A DNA stretch of 64,000 bases from Pedobacter borealis DSM 19626 (GTDB taxonomy: Bacteria > Bacteroidota > Bacteroidia > Sphingobacteriales > Sphingobacteriaceae). Position 1 is the stretch's first letter, and each line of letters opens with the position of its first letter. The DNA lies in NCBI RefSeq assembly GCF_000708285.2, contig NZ_JAUG01000002.1, positions 1-64,000 on the forward strand, in the 5' to 3' direction. The notes under the pieces were generated by a model that saw only the letters and a list, made by a program, of their open reading frames with translations, searched no databases and was not told the DNA's origin. Below, one piece after another: positions 56,493 to 64,000 of this stretch. The position numbers and the translations under genes were made by a program.

Positions 56493-56945
56493 TTAGTCTA
56501 CCAGAATATCTTTTTCTGGTGTATTCGTTTCAGGGTTTTTAGGTAGGGTAACCTTCAAAATTCCATCAGCGTAACTGGCTGAAATATTTTCTACTAAAAC
56601 TTTTCCGTTTAGGCCAAAAGCTCTTTCGAAAGTGCCGTTGCTATATTCTCTGCGGCTATACTTTTTAGCCGAATCGGTTTCTTCTTTAGCTTGGTAAGAA
56701 ATGGTTAATACATCATCTTTGGTAACCACCTTTAAATTCTCTTTAACCAAAGCTGGTGCAAAAAGCTCAATAATAAAGCTGGTTTCTGTTTCTTCAATAT
56801 TAGCAGGTACTTTTCTAAAGCCCTGGTTAAACATGGCATGTTTGTGGTGACCGAAAGGACCACCAAAGTGCTTTCCAAATCTTCCTTCTCCTGCGCCGAA
56901 GCGACTATGCATCTTGCCCGAATGGCATCTATGTTCGTTGTACAT
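56493..56945 (-). CDS. Hsp20/alpha-crystallin small heat-shock protein with His-rich N-terminus
   Basis: A 150-residue chaperone. Residues about 45-150 are an alpha-crystallin domain (VPANIEETETSFIIELFAPALVKENLKVV; GTFERAFGLNGKVLVENISASYADGILKVTLPK). The first 38 residues contain seven His plus a Cys (HRCHSGKMHSRF, then KHFGGPFGHHKHAMF), which is unusual and could bind metal. It stands downstream of several small His-rich membrane proteins on the same strand and may share their transcript. Its likely role is holding unfolded proteins during heat or metal stress. Confidence 0.93.
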   Translation of the reverse strand: MYNEHRCHSGKMHSRFGAGEGRFGKHFGGPFGHHKHAMFNQGFRKVPANIEETETSFIIELFAPALVKENLKVVTKDDVLTISYQAKEETDSAKKYSRREYSNGTFERAFGLNGKVLVENISASYADGILKVTLPKNPETNTPEKDILVD

Positions 56946-56999
56946 TTTGTTTAATTTTAATTGTTATTTATGCTGTTAATTTATCGGCTTAAGCCAATA

Positions 57000-57392
57000 T
57001 TAGCTGTAAGCCGCCTGCTCCGTTTTAGGGATGCCCAATAGCTGTGTAATGATATTTGCATAGGGGTATGATGGCGAGAAAACGGCGTAATCAAATTTCA
57101 AACCCCTTATCTGAACCAAAATATCATCGATAAATTTCATTGGCTCAAGCAGTGCGCTGATTAATCCCGATTTAGGTTTCTCTTCTTCATCAACCGCCTT
57201 TTTCCCTTGAAAAATATTCAATTCCTGATTGTAGGCTTTAAAGTCAGCGCCGATTTGTTCTATAGGGACCTTAAATTCGTCCGAGCTAAAGAAAGTTACC
57301 TTCTCCCCTCGGGTAATCAGCTCGTTTGCCATACCCAAAATCGGATTAACATCGGCCTGAGATGGATCGCTTAAAAAAAGTACCTGTGACAT
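57000..57392 (-). pseudogene. N-terminal remnant of an MGT-family glycosyltransferase
   Basis: A 130-residue frame matching only the N-terminal acceptor-binding half of GT1/MGT-type glycosyltransferases: FLSDPSQADVNPILGMANELITRGEKVTFFSSDEF, then IEQIGADFKAYNQEL and FDYAVFSPSYPYANIITQLLGIP. Full-length members are about 400 residues and carry the UDP-sugar site in the missing half. No continuation exists in any frame downstream; only 54 bases separate it from the sHsp gene. It begins four bases after the 77-residue gene. It is either a deletion remnant or a shortened domain with a new use. Confidence 0.7.
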
Positions 57393-57396
57393 AACG

Positions 57397-57630
57397 TTAT
57401 CTATTTACTTTGTTTATACTGTCAATAGGCGTAATCATGGTATCGTCCATTTTTCTGCTATGGTGACTGTAACTATGGTTTCTATGATGCTCTTGCTGGC
57501 AATCATTATGATAATGCCTGTTTTTAAAATCTAACCGATCGCGGTATCCATTCTGAACGGCCAGTACATTTAAGCTGTAAAAAGTTCCTGCGGCAACAGC
57601 CAACGCCAATAATATTCTAAATGCTCTCAT
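57397..57630 (-). CDS. Small His-rich exported or membrane-anchored protein
   Basis: A 77-residue protein of unknown family. Residues 1-25 form a signal peptide or membrane anchor (FRILLALAVAAGTFYSLNVLAV). The mature part has seven His and one Cys within about 20 residues (HYHNDCQQEHHRNHSYSHH), suggestive of metal binding. It begins five bases after the stop of the 88-residue gene and four bases before the glycosyltransferase remnant, so they form one operon. Confidence 0.72.
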   Translation of the reverse strand: MRAFRILLALAVAAGTFYSLNVLAVQNGYRDRLDFKNRHYHNDCQQEHHRNHSYSHHSRKMDDTMITPIDSINKVNR

Positions 57631-57635
57631 GGCGG

Positions 57636-57902
57636 TTAATAATTTACGTTAATGTTGTTAACTGTTCCATTGCCTTGTACTGTTGGTCTGTACCATTGGT
57701 TATCGATCGGTACAATTGGATTGTAATGATTCTCGAAACCGTTAAAGCGGTTCTGGAAATAGTGGCGCCGTCTACCAATAAAAATCCTGAATATTAAACC
57801 AATCAGCATGATGGCCAATATAAATTTGAACACGAACGGTATGAAGAAAGCGACTGCACCAAGTACAATCCCGAATCCTATGGTTTTTAATATTTTTTTC
57901 AT
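57636..57902 (-). CDS. Small two-helix membrane protein, unknown function
   Basis: An 88-residue protein with two adjacent transmembrane helices in the first 42 residues (TIGFGIVLGAVAFFIPFVFKFI, then LAIMLIGLIFRIFI). A positively charged RRRHYF stretch and an Asn-rich tail ending NNINVNY follow. I do not recognise a family. It is the first gene of the small-protein operon that ends with the sHsp gene. Confidence 0.7.
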   Translation of the reverse strand: MKKILKTIGFGIVLGAVAFFIPFVFKFILAIMLIGLIFRIFIGRRRHYFQNRFNGFENHYNPIVPIDNQWYRPTVQGNGTVNNINVNY

Positions 57903-58349
57903 CTTCTATATTTTTTTCGGTAACCAATTCATCCTAAACAAATTGACTAACACATCTTTGTTTTTGTTATTTATATAGGAAGACGAAACAACTTTATTTT
58001 TACTTTAAATTATTTTGATTTTTTTATTCGTTAAGGAATTTTGTCATCCTGAATGCAATGAAGGATCTTTTTAAGTGATTAATCATCCTTTCTTTATGTC
58101 ATCCTGATACGATAGCTATCGGATAGATTCGAAGGATTAATAATGAGTTTGTTAACATCAACCGAATGGAAATCAGTAGAAAGGTCGTCATTTCGACTGA
58201 AGTGCAACGGAATGGAGAAATCTTTTAATACAGTTTGAAGATCTCTCCTCCAAAGGAGTTCCTTTGGAACACTACGGTCGAGATGACGATACCTCTCAGA
58301 ATGATGGCATAGTAAACAAAAAGCCCCGAATTTAATCGAGGCTTCTAAA
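57903..58349. repeat. Cluster of REP-like repeats and terminator in a 447-base gap
   Basis: No gene. At least three units of the GTCAT core occur: TTGTCATCCTGAATGCAATG at 58041, TGTCATCCTGATACGATAGC near 58097, and CGTCATTTCGACTGAAGTG near 58186. The last pairs with an inverted unit ending near 58288. A hairpin near 58319-58346 (GCCCCGA / TCGAGGC) lies next to the stop of the 117-residue gene and probably terminates it. The 57903-58020 part is an A/T-rich promoter region for the small-protein operon. Confidence 0.75.
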
Positions 58350-58703
58350 TTATTCCTTATTGCGATGGTGGCCCCATCCGCCACATCTCCGTTTGTATTC
58401 TTCTTTGAATTTTGCTCTTTCCTCATCGTTCATCGTCTCCCATTTGGCACGCATGCTCCTTGCCCGCTCGCGGAAGCCATTATGTCCTCCATGGCCACCT
58501 TTATTAAAGTTCCCAAAAAGCAACCTGCACAGCACAAGTAAACCGAGGGCTTGCCAATAATTAAGTTTGCCTGCATGTGCCACCTCAGGTAAAATCCAAT
58601 TCCATAAAAACATAACCACATAACCCAATACCGCTGCAATAAGCACCGCTACGGGTAAAAAGAAAATAAATTTCTTGCGCCGATTAAAATTTCTATTCAT
58701 CAT
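58350..58703 (-). CDS. Small membrane protein coupled to ECF sigma factor
   Basis: A 117-residue protein of unknown family. Residues about 11-35 are a transmembrane helix (FIFFLPVAVLIAAVLGYVVMFLW), and a second weak hydrophobic stretch lies at about 48-63. The C-terminal half is highly charged (ERARSMRAKWETMNDEERAKFKEEYKRR) with Gly/His-rich ends (GGHGGHNG and GGWGHHRNKE). It starts 12 bases after the ECF sigma stop, an arrangement typical of a sigma factor with a membrane regulator. An anti-sigma role is possible but no zinc-binding anti-sigma motif is present. Confidence 0.75.
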   Translation of the reverse strand: MMNRNFNRRKKFIFFLPVAVLIAAVLGYVVMFLWNWILPEVAHAGKLNYWQALGLLVLCRLLFGNFNKGGHGGHNGFRERARSMRAKWETMNDEERAKFKEEYKRRCGGWGHHRNKE

Positions 58704-58715
58704 GTCTCTGCAAAT

Positions 58716-59267
58716 TTAATAGTTAATAAATTCCTGATATAAATTTTGTAAACGGTTACGCAGGTGTTTTACAGCATAACCCTTTCTTGATATTAATGTT
58801 TTGATATTCTCTCCGCTTTCATCCGCCAGTTCCTGAAAAGTACGTTCTTCCAATTCGTTCTGAACAAACACGTAACGCTGATTCTCCGGCAGTTCTTCCA
58901 GTGCCAAAAACAATTGATCCCAGAATAGTTTTTTTAAACTTTCTTCTTCTGGAGAGTAAGCTTCGGCAAGTAAAATTTCTTTAAAATTGATTTCGCCATC
59001 TTCACCTTCGAAAGCGAAATCTTCTAACGATTCTTCTTTTTGTTTACGGTATTTATCGGTGATCTTATTTCTTGCCACCCGATATAGCCATCCACTAATC
59101 TGCTCGATGGCGCCAGCCTCGGGTTGATTGCTGAGCTGAAACCAAACATCCTGTAAAATATCTTCCGCATCCTCATCCGTATTCACCCTTCCACGGATGA
59201 AACTGAATAAGCGCTTACCATAATTGGCAACCGTTGAAATGATATTTTGAGGTTCGTTTGTTGGCAC
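58716..59267 (-). CDS. ECF-family RNA polymerase sigma factor
   Basis: A 183-residue group 4 sigma factor. Region 2 (about 14-75) includes DEDAEDILQDVWFQLSNQ and WLYRVARNKITDKYRKQ; region 4 (about 125-175) includes LEELPENQRYVFVQNELEERTFQELADESGENIKTLISRKGYAVKHLR. It leads the two-gene unit with the 117-residue membrane protein. It may direct the His-rich/sHsp genes 0.8 kb downstream, but no shared promoter motif was established. The linker between regions 2 and 4 is long and acidic. Confidence 0.93.
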   Translation of the reverse strand: MPTNEPQNIISTVANYGKRLFSFIRGRVNTDEDAEDILQDVWFQLSNQPEAGAIEQISGWLYRVARNKITDKYRKQKEESLEDFAFEGEDGEINFKEILLAEAYSPEEESLKKLFWDQLFLALEELPENQRYVFVQNELEERTFQELADESGENIKTLISRKGYAVKHLRNRLQNLYQEFINY

Positions 59268-59384
59268 TAAATTTTGCTTAATAACCCAGTAAACGGATGA
59301 AACTCAATATTACTTTAAATTTTCTTTATTTTTTTTTAGGAAATTGGCATTCTCGACCAAAAACAACTGATTTTTAGCGATTTA

Positions 59385-60317
59385 CTACATTCTTCTTTTG
59401 AGCAGCCCTTCGTACAGCTTATGATAAGTTGGTGTTGGAATGCCAAGTTTTTCGGCTTCCCGTACAATGTAGCCTGTTAACGACTCAACTTCTGTTTGTG
59501 GTTTTTGATTGAGATAATCGCGGTGCATGGACGAGGTAACCTCGTAGGGCATCGATTTCATCGTATTTAATGTTTTGCCCGAAATGTCATCACTAATGGT
59601 TACGCCTTTAGTCAGGGCAAGGTTTTTCACTTCTTCAATTAACTTCAGAACAGTTTCAAGATTTTCTTCCAATACCTTTCCAATAGAGCTATCGAAATAA
59701 GATGTAGCGGTAGCCGTAGGAGAAATAAATATAAATTTTTCCCAGATGGCGGTAGAGATTTTATCAGAAACCATTACATCGATTCCCGCATCAAGCATTA
59801 AATCTTTCAGACGTAAAACCGCTTCGCCTATTAGTCCATCCATACCAAAAGATAGCTTTTGAATATTACCGGAATTTTCGATTATACCCGGCGATTTAAT
59901 TTTGGAAACGATAAATGCACAGCCTTTTAAAACATTTGCATGAGGTAGGATTTCTAAAATTTCATCACTTGCGCTAACGCCATTTAAAAGTGGCAACAAT
60001 ATCGTACTATGGCTGATTAAGGGTTTTAACTTTTTGATGGTTTGTTTTAAATCGTAGCTTTTCGTGCAGATTATAATAAAATCGGCCACGCCAACTTTAC
60101 TATAATCATCGGTAGCCAGATATGGCTTAGTTACAAAATTTTCGTTCCCTTTTATTACAGTTAAACCCTTATTTTGGATCTCATTTAAATGTTCGCCACG
60201 GGCAACAAAAATAACTTCTACATCATTTCCGTTGCTATATTTCTTAGACAGTAAGCCTCCGAAATATCCACCCACCCCACCAATTCCTACAATAACGATT
60301 CTTGTTTTATTTGGCAT
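59385..60317 (-). CDS. panE: 2-dehydropantoate 2-reductase family protein
   Basis: A 310-residue NADPH-dependent reductase of the ketopantoate-reductase family. Features: N-terminal dinucleotide site IVGIGGVGGYFGGLLSKKY, IICTKSYDLKQTIKKLKPL (central Lys-bearing motif), LLNGVSASDEI, and the C-terminal helical domain with WEKFIFISPTATATS and a Y-TSSMHRDYL-type Ser/Asp pair. The expected product is pantoate for vitamin B5/CoA synthesis. Some family members act on other 2-keto acids, so the specific name is likely but not certain. It starts ten bases after the PD40 lipoprotein gene. Confidence 0.88.
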   Translation of the reverse strand: MPNKTRIVIVGIGGVGGYFGGLLSKKYSNGNDVEVIFVARGEHLNEIQNKGLTVIKGNENFVTKPYLATDDYSKVGVADFIIICTKSYDLKQTIKKLKPLISHSTILLPLLNGVSASDEILEILPHANVLKGCAFIVSKIKSPGIIENSGNIQKLSFGMDGLIGEAVLRLKDLMLDAGIDVMVSDKISTAIWEKFIFISPTATATSYFDSSIGKVLEENLETVLKLIEEVKNLALTKGVTISDDISGKTLNTMKSMPYEVTSSMHRDYLNQKPQTEVESLTGYIVREAEKLGIPTPTYHKLYEGLLKRRM

Positions 60318-60327
60318 AATAAACAGA

Positions 60328-61263
60328 TTATTTCAATGCACCCGTTGGGTTATTTCCTTTATCCACTACCGTTTTAATATTCCCCTCTAAATCAGAAACA
60401 TATATTTTGCTTTGTGTAAAGGGTTTTTCAGCTCCGCTATAAAAAATCCGATCATCGGCCGTAAGAAAAACATAAGGAATGTTTATACCTTTTGGCGAAA
60501 TCCGTTGTACTTTTTTACTGGCCAGATCTAAAACATAAACTGCTTCACTCGGCCCCGTTAATCCGTCTAAACTATCGGCATTTCCTGCATTAAAAATCAG
60601 TTTTTTCCCGTCTTTTGCATAAAAGAAACGGTTGCTACTCGCAATGGAAAATTCTTTCCCAATCAAATCGGCTATCAATTTAGTATCGATTAACTTTCCG
60701 GTAATATCAAAGGTGTAAAGCTTGGTAAGATCCTGTCCGATGATTTCCTTTTCATTTTTCCAGGTTGGCGCATAAACATTTATTTTAGATGCACTATCAA
60801 GCATCACATATCCAGAGTTATCGGTTTTAATTACACCTATCTTCCATAAGTTTTTGCTCTTAAAAATATTGAAAGCGATCGCAGTTCCATCAGGCGACCA
60901 CATGGCCTGATAATAATTATTGCTATTTACCTGCAATTTCCCCTGGCTTTTGTTTTCCATGTCGGCAACCCAAATGGATCTGTTCCCGACCGAATCGCTC
61001 AGGGTGTAGGCCAGTTTATTTCCATCAGGAGAAATAGCCGGATCGGTAGCACCACCAAACGAAATCTGTTTCATGGTATCGATACTCGTGGCTACAATTT
61101 TATCTCCGTCCTGATAGGCTAACGCGAAATTTTTACTACTTAAAGAAACAGTATCTAAAACGGCTTTCGCATTTTCTGCCTCGGATTTATTGCTTTTGCA
61201 GGAAGTAATTAATGCAACGCAGGGAATTAAAATAGAAACTAATGTGGTGCTGATTTTCGTCAT
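60328..61263 (-). CDS. PD40 beta-propeller lipoprotein (TolB-like)
   Basis: A 311-residue lipoprotein, start at the ATG 61261-61263; a TTG two codons upstream is the only alternative. The signal peptide ends in a lipobox-type VALITSC (Cys22), then KSNKS. Repeated WD40-like PD40 units follow: ATDPAISPDGNKLAYTL, YQAMWSPDGTAIAFN, RFFYAKDGKKLIFN. These make a TolB-type propeller on the periplasmic or outer-membrane side. No enzyme motif is visible. Its position before panE is probably incidental. Confidence 0.88.
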   Translation of the reverse strand: MTKISTTLVSILIPCVALITSCKSNKSEAENAKAVLDTVSLSSKNFALAYQDGDKIVATSIDTMKQISFGGATDPAISPDGNKLAYTLSDSVGNRSIWVADMENKSQGKLQVNSNNYYQAMWSPDGTAIAFNIFKSKNLWKIGVIKTDNSGYVMLDSASKINVYAPTWKNEKEIIGQDLTKLYTFDITGKLIDTKLIADLIGKEFSIASSNRFFYAKDGKKLIFNAGNADSLDGLTGPSEAVYVLDLASKKVQRISPKGINIPYVFLTADDRIFYSGAEKPFTQSKIYVSDLEGNIKTVVDKGNNPTGALK

Positions 61264-61364
61264 GTACAATTTTACAAATAGTTTTTGTGTCTGCGGTTTT
61301 TGAAGGGAAGCAGAAGCTATATTTTACTTAATACAAACTTTGTGTTGATCGATTTTATCCTTCG

Positions 61365-61494
61365 CTCTGGTTCGCTTCCTCACAAACCCATAAATCAATG
61401 CCCTGTACTTAAATCTAATTTCGGTCTGTGAGGACACAGACCGAGGAAACTCGTATGCTATATTTTACTGCCGCAGTCCGTGTCCTCACGAACC
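61365..61494. repeat. Cluster of TCCTCAC(A/G)AACC repeats with a palindrome
   Basis: The palindrome at 61421-61444 has perfect 10-base arms (TCGGTCTGTG / CACAGACCGA) around AGGA. Related copies with TTCCTCACAAACC (about 61375-61388) and TGTCCTCACGAACC (about 61481-61494) flank it. They lie in the 238-base gap between the PD40 and DUF4197 genes. No gene. Confidence 0.65.
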
Positions 61495-61507
61495 ACAATT
61501 AAACAGA

Positions 61508-62269
61508 TTAAATCTTTTTCTTGTCAGCGTAACCAAATACTTTTTGCAACAAGGTTGTGCTGCGTGAGCTTAAGTTGCCCCTGATTTTGAGTTCTTCCTT
61601 CGCAACTTCAACAAATAAACCATCTATCGCTTTTTGTGTAACGTATTCGGTTAAATTCGTATTTACAGGCTTAACCAAAGGCAGGCGATTGTATTGTGTA
61701 GTTAAGTCGCTATAATATTTGGTGGCATTTACCTTATTTAAACTTGTAGTTACAATTGGACTAAATTTTTGCATCAGCTGGGAAGTAGTTACCCTTTTAA
61801 AGTATTCGGTAGCTGCGTCTTTGTTACCCAACAGGATATTAGTCGCATCGGTTAATGTCATCTGTTTAATGGCTGAGATAAAAATAGGCTTTGCTTCGGT
61901 AGCCGCATCTTCTGCGGCACGGTTTAGGCTTACAATCACATTATCGCAAAGTTTGTTCAAGCCTATGCCGCGTAATGTTCTTTCAACTTTTTGTGCTTCA
62001 GGAGGCATCAAAATTTTAACAGCCAGATTGCCTAAAAAACCATCTTTAAGCGAAAGCCTCTCGGCACCTGCAGAAACACCAATTTGTAGCGCTTCCTTAA
62101 TCCCCTGTCCTATTTCAAAAGTAGACGGCGTTCCGGTAGCAGCTGTGGTAGTGCCCTGTTTTTCGGTTACTTTTTTAAATATATCGCTCAGTTTAATCTG
62201 TGCGCTAACATTTAGGCTTGCAAATACCAGCATGGCCAGTGATGCCGATAAAATATTGATCTTTTTCAT
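61508..62269 (-). CDS. DUF4197 protein, exported
   Basis: A 253-residue exported helical protein with a signal peptide (about 1-23, ending VSAQ). Its DUF4197 core starts near residue 52 (GQGIKEALQIGVSAGAERLSLKDGFLGN) and includes LPPEAQKVERTLRGIG-type sequence, AAEDAATEAKPIFISAIKQMTLTDA and NKVNATKYYSDL. The family is a conserved periplasmic protein of unknown function. It is a single gene here, divergent from the ECF sigma factor by 216 bases. No active site is evident. Confidence 0.92.
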   Translation of the reverse strand: MKKINILSASLAMLVFASLNVSAQIKLSDIFKKVTEKQGTTTAATGTPSTFEIGQGIKEALQIGVSAGAERLSLKDGFLGNLAVKILMPPEAQKVERTLRGIGLNKLCDNVIVSLNRAAEDAATEAKPIFISAIKQMTLTDATNILLGNKDAATEYFKRVTTSQLMQKFSPIVTTSLNKVNATKYYSDLTTQYNRLPLVKPVNTNLTEYVTQKAIDGLFVEVAKEELKIRGNLSSRSTTLLQKVFGYADKKKI

Positions 62270-62485
62270 TTTGTGTGTTTAATCATGTTTAGCAAAACAA
62301 CTGCCATAATTCTTATTTACCCTCAAAGATAAACCTTTGCACATGGCAACAATGTTAAACCGCTTAAAAAGATAAGGAACAACGTAAATATTTAGGCCCT
62401 TCTCTTCCTAAAAAATTAGTTTATGTACCATCACTCAGAAATATTTTTTATACTTGAAAGATAATTCGAAATAGCTACCATTTTT

Positions 62486-63064
62486 TTGAGGTTTATAAAA
62501 AACACAGCTGGGAACGCCCAGCAAGACGACGCTAAACTGATTGCCCAGTATAAAAATACAGGCGATTTAGACGCGTTGGGCACGCTTTACAATAAATACA
62601 TGCATTTGGTGTTCGGGGTTTGCTTAAACTACTTCAAAGATGAAGAGCAAAGTAAGGATGCGGTAATGCAAATTTTTGAAGAACTGGTAACGAAGCTGAA
62701 AATACATGAGGTACAGAACTTTAAAAGCTGGCTTCATGTTTTAACGCGGAACCATTGTCTAATGGCACTACGTAAATCGGCGAAGCAAAATAATGTCTCA
62801 TTAGACGATACTTTTGTGGAAAATAGCGAGTTTGTGCATCTGGATATAGACAACACAAAAGAAACGCAGCTTACCATTATGGAAAAGTGTATGGAAACTT
62901 TGCCCGAAGAACAGCGAAAAAGCGTAGATTTATTTTATTTACAAGAAAAATGCTATAAAGAAGTAGCCAATATTACGGGCTACGACATGCTTAAAGTTAA
63001 GAGTTACATCCAAAATGGTAAGCGGAATTTGAAGATTTGTATAGAGAAAAACAGTAGTGAATAA
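62486..63064 (+). CDS. ECF-family sigma factor
   Basis: A 192-residue group 4 sigma factor starting with TTG (MRFIKNTAGNAQQDD); no ATG is available. Region 2 includes LGTLYNKYMHLVFGVCLNYFKDEEQSKDAVMQIFEELV and SWLHVLTRNHCLMALRK. Region 4 includes METLPEEQRKSVDLFYLQEKCYKEVANITGYDMLKVKSYIQNGKRNLK. The stop overlaps the GTG start of the next gene by eight bases, as expected for a sigma/anti-sigma pair in Bacteroidota. Confidence 0.93.
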   Translation: MRFIKNTAGNAQQDDAKLIAQYKNTGDLDALGTLYNKYMHLVFGVCLNYFKDEEQSKDAVMQIFEELVTKLKIHEVQNFKSWLHVLTRNHCLMALRKSAKQNNVSLDDTFVENSEFVHLDIDNTKETQLTIMEKCMETLPEEQRKSVDLFYLQEKCYKEVANITGYDMLKVKSYIQNGKRNLKICIEKNSSE

Positions 63065-64000
63065 CGATTGGTTAGATATTGATGTTCTGGAAGATTACCT
63101 GGATGGTAAGCTTGATGCTAAGGCTATGCACTTTGTAGAAAGACAGGCTTTGGAAGACCCTTTTGTTGCCGAAGCATTAGAGGGGCTGAAACAATCGCCC
63201 AAACGCAAGCAAACACTTTCTATTTTACAAAAACAACTGTACGACCGTGTTTCTGAAAAACCTATAAAACGCAAGCTTTGGGGCATTACTACCCAAAGGT
63301 TAAGTATTGCAGCAACCGCAACAGTAGCTTTTATTGCAGTAAGCATTTTATTCTTTATGCGCGAAACCAACCGCAGGAATGCAGAACTTGCTGCACATAA
63401 ACAGGGCGGTGTGATGGTTCAGTTAGATAGTACAACGAATATTGCTTCAGTTCAACCCAAACCTAAAGAAGATACGGTTACGCAAAACTCTACAAAGGCA
63501 GCTTTGATAGATAAAGCAATTACAGCCGCAAAAACAGGGGATTTAGCGAAAAACACTAAAGCAAAACGGGCATTAGAACGGGCAGAGCAACAAATGGCCG
63601 AGGTAAAAGCGGCGAAAATTGCAACCGAGAGCAATCGCGCTAAAGCGAAGAGCGCGGTAGGCTTTGGCAATTACAGACCAAGCCCAGTTACGATAAGTGA
63701 GACTGTAGTGGCAGCAGCGCCAGCATTTGGCTCAAGTAAAATTGCGTTTAGCGGCAACGTTGTAGACCAAAGCAATGGCCAACCTGTTCCAGGTGCTGTG
63801 GTAAAGTTAGCGGGTTCTAAAAATGTAACCGCAACAGATGCTAAAGGTTATTTCTATTTACCTGCCGATAGCAATGCAAAAGATAAGGACTTATTGATTA
63901 ATGCTATTGGTTTTAAAGAATTGCCTGTAGCTGGCCTGCAAGATCCTAATGCAATTAAAAGTGCTTTAAGTGGGAATAAATCGCTAAACGAAGTTGCATT
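63057..64000 (+). CDS. Anti-sigma-like protein with carboxypeptidase-regulatory-like domain, partial
   Basis: An open frame from GTG 63057 to the window edge (314 codons, continuing). The N-terminal cytoplasmic part (about 1-80) opens with NDWLDIDVLEDYLDGKLDA and FVERQALEDPFVAEALEGL, the usual cytoplasmic start of Bacteroidota anti-sigma proteins. A transmembrane helix lies at about 85-105 (SIAATATVAFIAVSILFF). An Ala/Lys-rich linker with coiled-coil character follows. From about residue 235 there is a CarboxypepD_reg-like domain (FSGNVVDQSNGQPVPGAVVKL). It overlaps its sigma factor gene. The C-terminus is outside the window. Confidence 0.85.
   Translation, partial: MNNDWLDIDVLEDYLDGKLDAKAMHFVERQALEDPFVAEALEGLKQSPKRKQTLSILQKQLYDRVSEKPIKRKLWGITTQRLSIAATATVAFIAVSILFFMRETNRRNAELAAHKQGGVMVQLDSTTNIASVQPKPKEDTVTQNSTKAALIDKAITAAKTGDLAKNTKAKRALERAEQQMAEVKAAKIATESNRAKAKSAVGFGNYRPSPVTISETVVAAAPAFGSSKIAFSGNVVDQSNGQPVPGAVVKLAGSKNVTATDAKGYFYLPADSNAKDKDLLINAIGFKELPVAGLQDPNAIKSALSGNKSLNEVA

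Noticed and set aside
58094-58426. 110-residue minus-strand frame
   Set aside because: It overlaps the 117-residue gene and runs through REP-like repeats; no start context or plausible domain.
60328-61263. TolB of the Tol-Pal complex
   Set aside because: It has PD40 repeats but is a lipoprotein without the TolB N-terminal domain, and no tol or pal genes are near.

Overview
The window comes from the chromosome of a Gram-negative Bacteroidota bacterium, most likely a Sphingobacteriaceae member such as Pedobacter. The evidence is two SusC/SusD outer-membrane pairs, a type B type IX secretion (T9SS) substrate next to a PorP/SprF protein, lipoboxes followed by CKK, TAnnTTTG-type -7 elements, few recognisable Shine-Dalgarno sites, and the futalosine menaquinone genes. 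No rRNA, tRNA, CRISPR array or transposase was seen.

Layout. 1-6.5 kb: a SusC/SusD/DUF4397 operon divergent from a DeoR-family regulator, with two clusters of 10-bp-phased repeats between them. 6.5-18.6 kb: a second SusC/SusD pair, then an amino-sugar block: AnmK kinase, a NagB-PIG-L fusion, a NagX-like membrane protein, a LacI regulator and a GHL10/DUF187 glycosidase. This set could import and recycle N-acetylated amino sugars from peptidoglycan or chitin-like polymers. 18.7-34.5 kb: mostly housekeeping genes. These are a coiled-coil membrane protein, a 1243-residue histidine kinase, FabD, FolE, a QueD/PTPS enzyme, MqnB and MqnD, a two-component pair, a DUF3127 protein, a THUMP methyltransferase, an XRE regulator and an HD hydrolase. 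34.5-36.7 kb: a linked radical-SAM and TIGR03915-type DNA-repair pair, each interrupted by one missing base. 37-46.9 kb: groES-groEL, a 1976-residue PKD adhesin with a T9SS sorting domain overlapping a PorP/SprF gene, and MgtC. 46.9-50.8 kb: an AT-rich three-gene minus-strand island with an Eco57I-like N6-adenine methylase, a protein with PD-(D/E)xK-like residues and a 65-residue orphan; this is the best candidate for an undescribed defence system. 51-64 kb: serine dehydratase, a frameshifted C1 peptidase, an AEC transporter with a duplicated 3' end beside it, a DEAD-box helicase, a cluster of His-rich small proteins with an sHsp and an ECF sigma factor, PanE, a PD40 lipoprotein, a DUF4197 protein, and an ECF sigma/anti-sigma pair that runs off the window.

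Three otherwise conserved genes each lack exactly one base (near 34980, 36571 and 52630). This may be real decay or residual consensus errors and should be settled before those genes are called dead. Intergenic spaces repeatedly hold REP-like inverted repeats built on a GTCAT-CTGA core.
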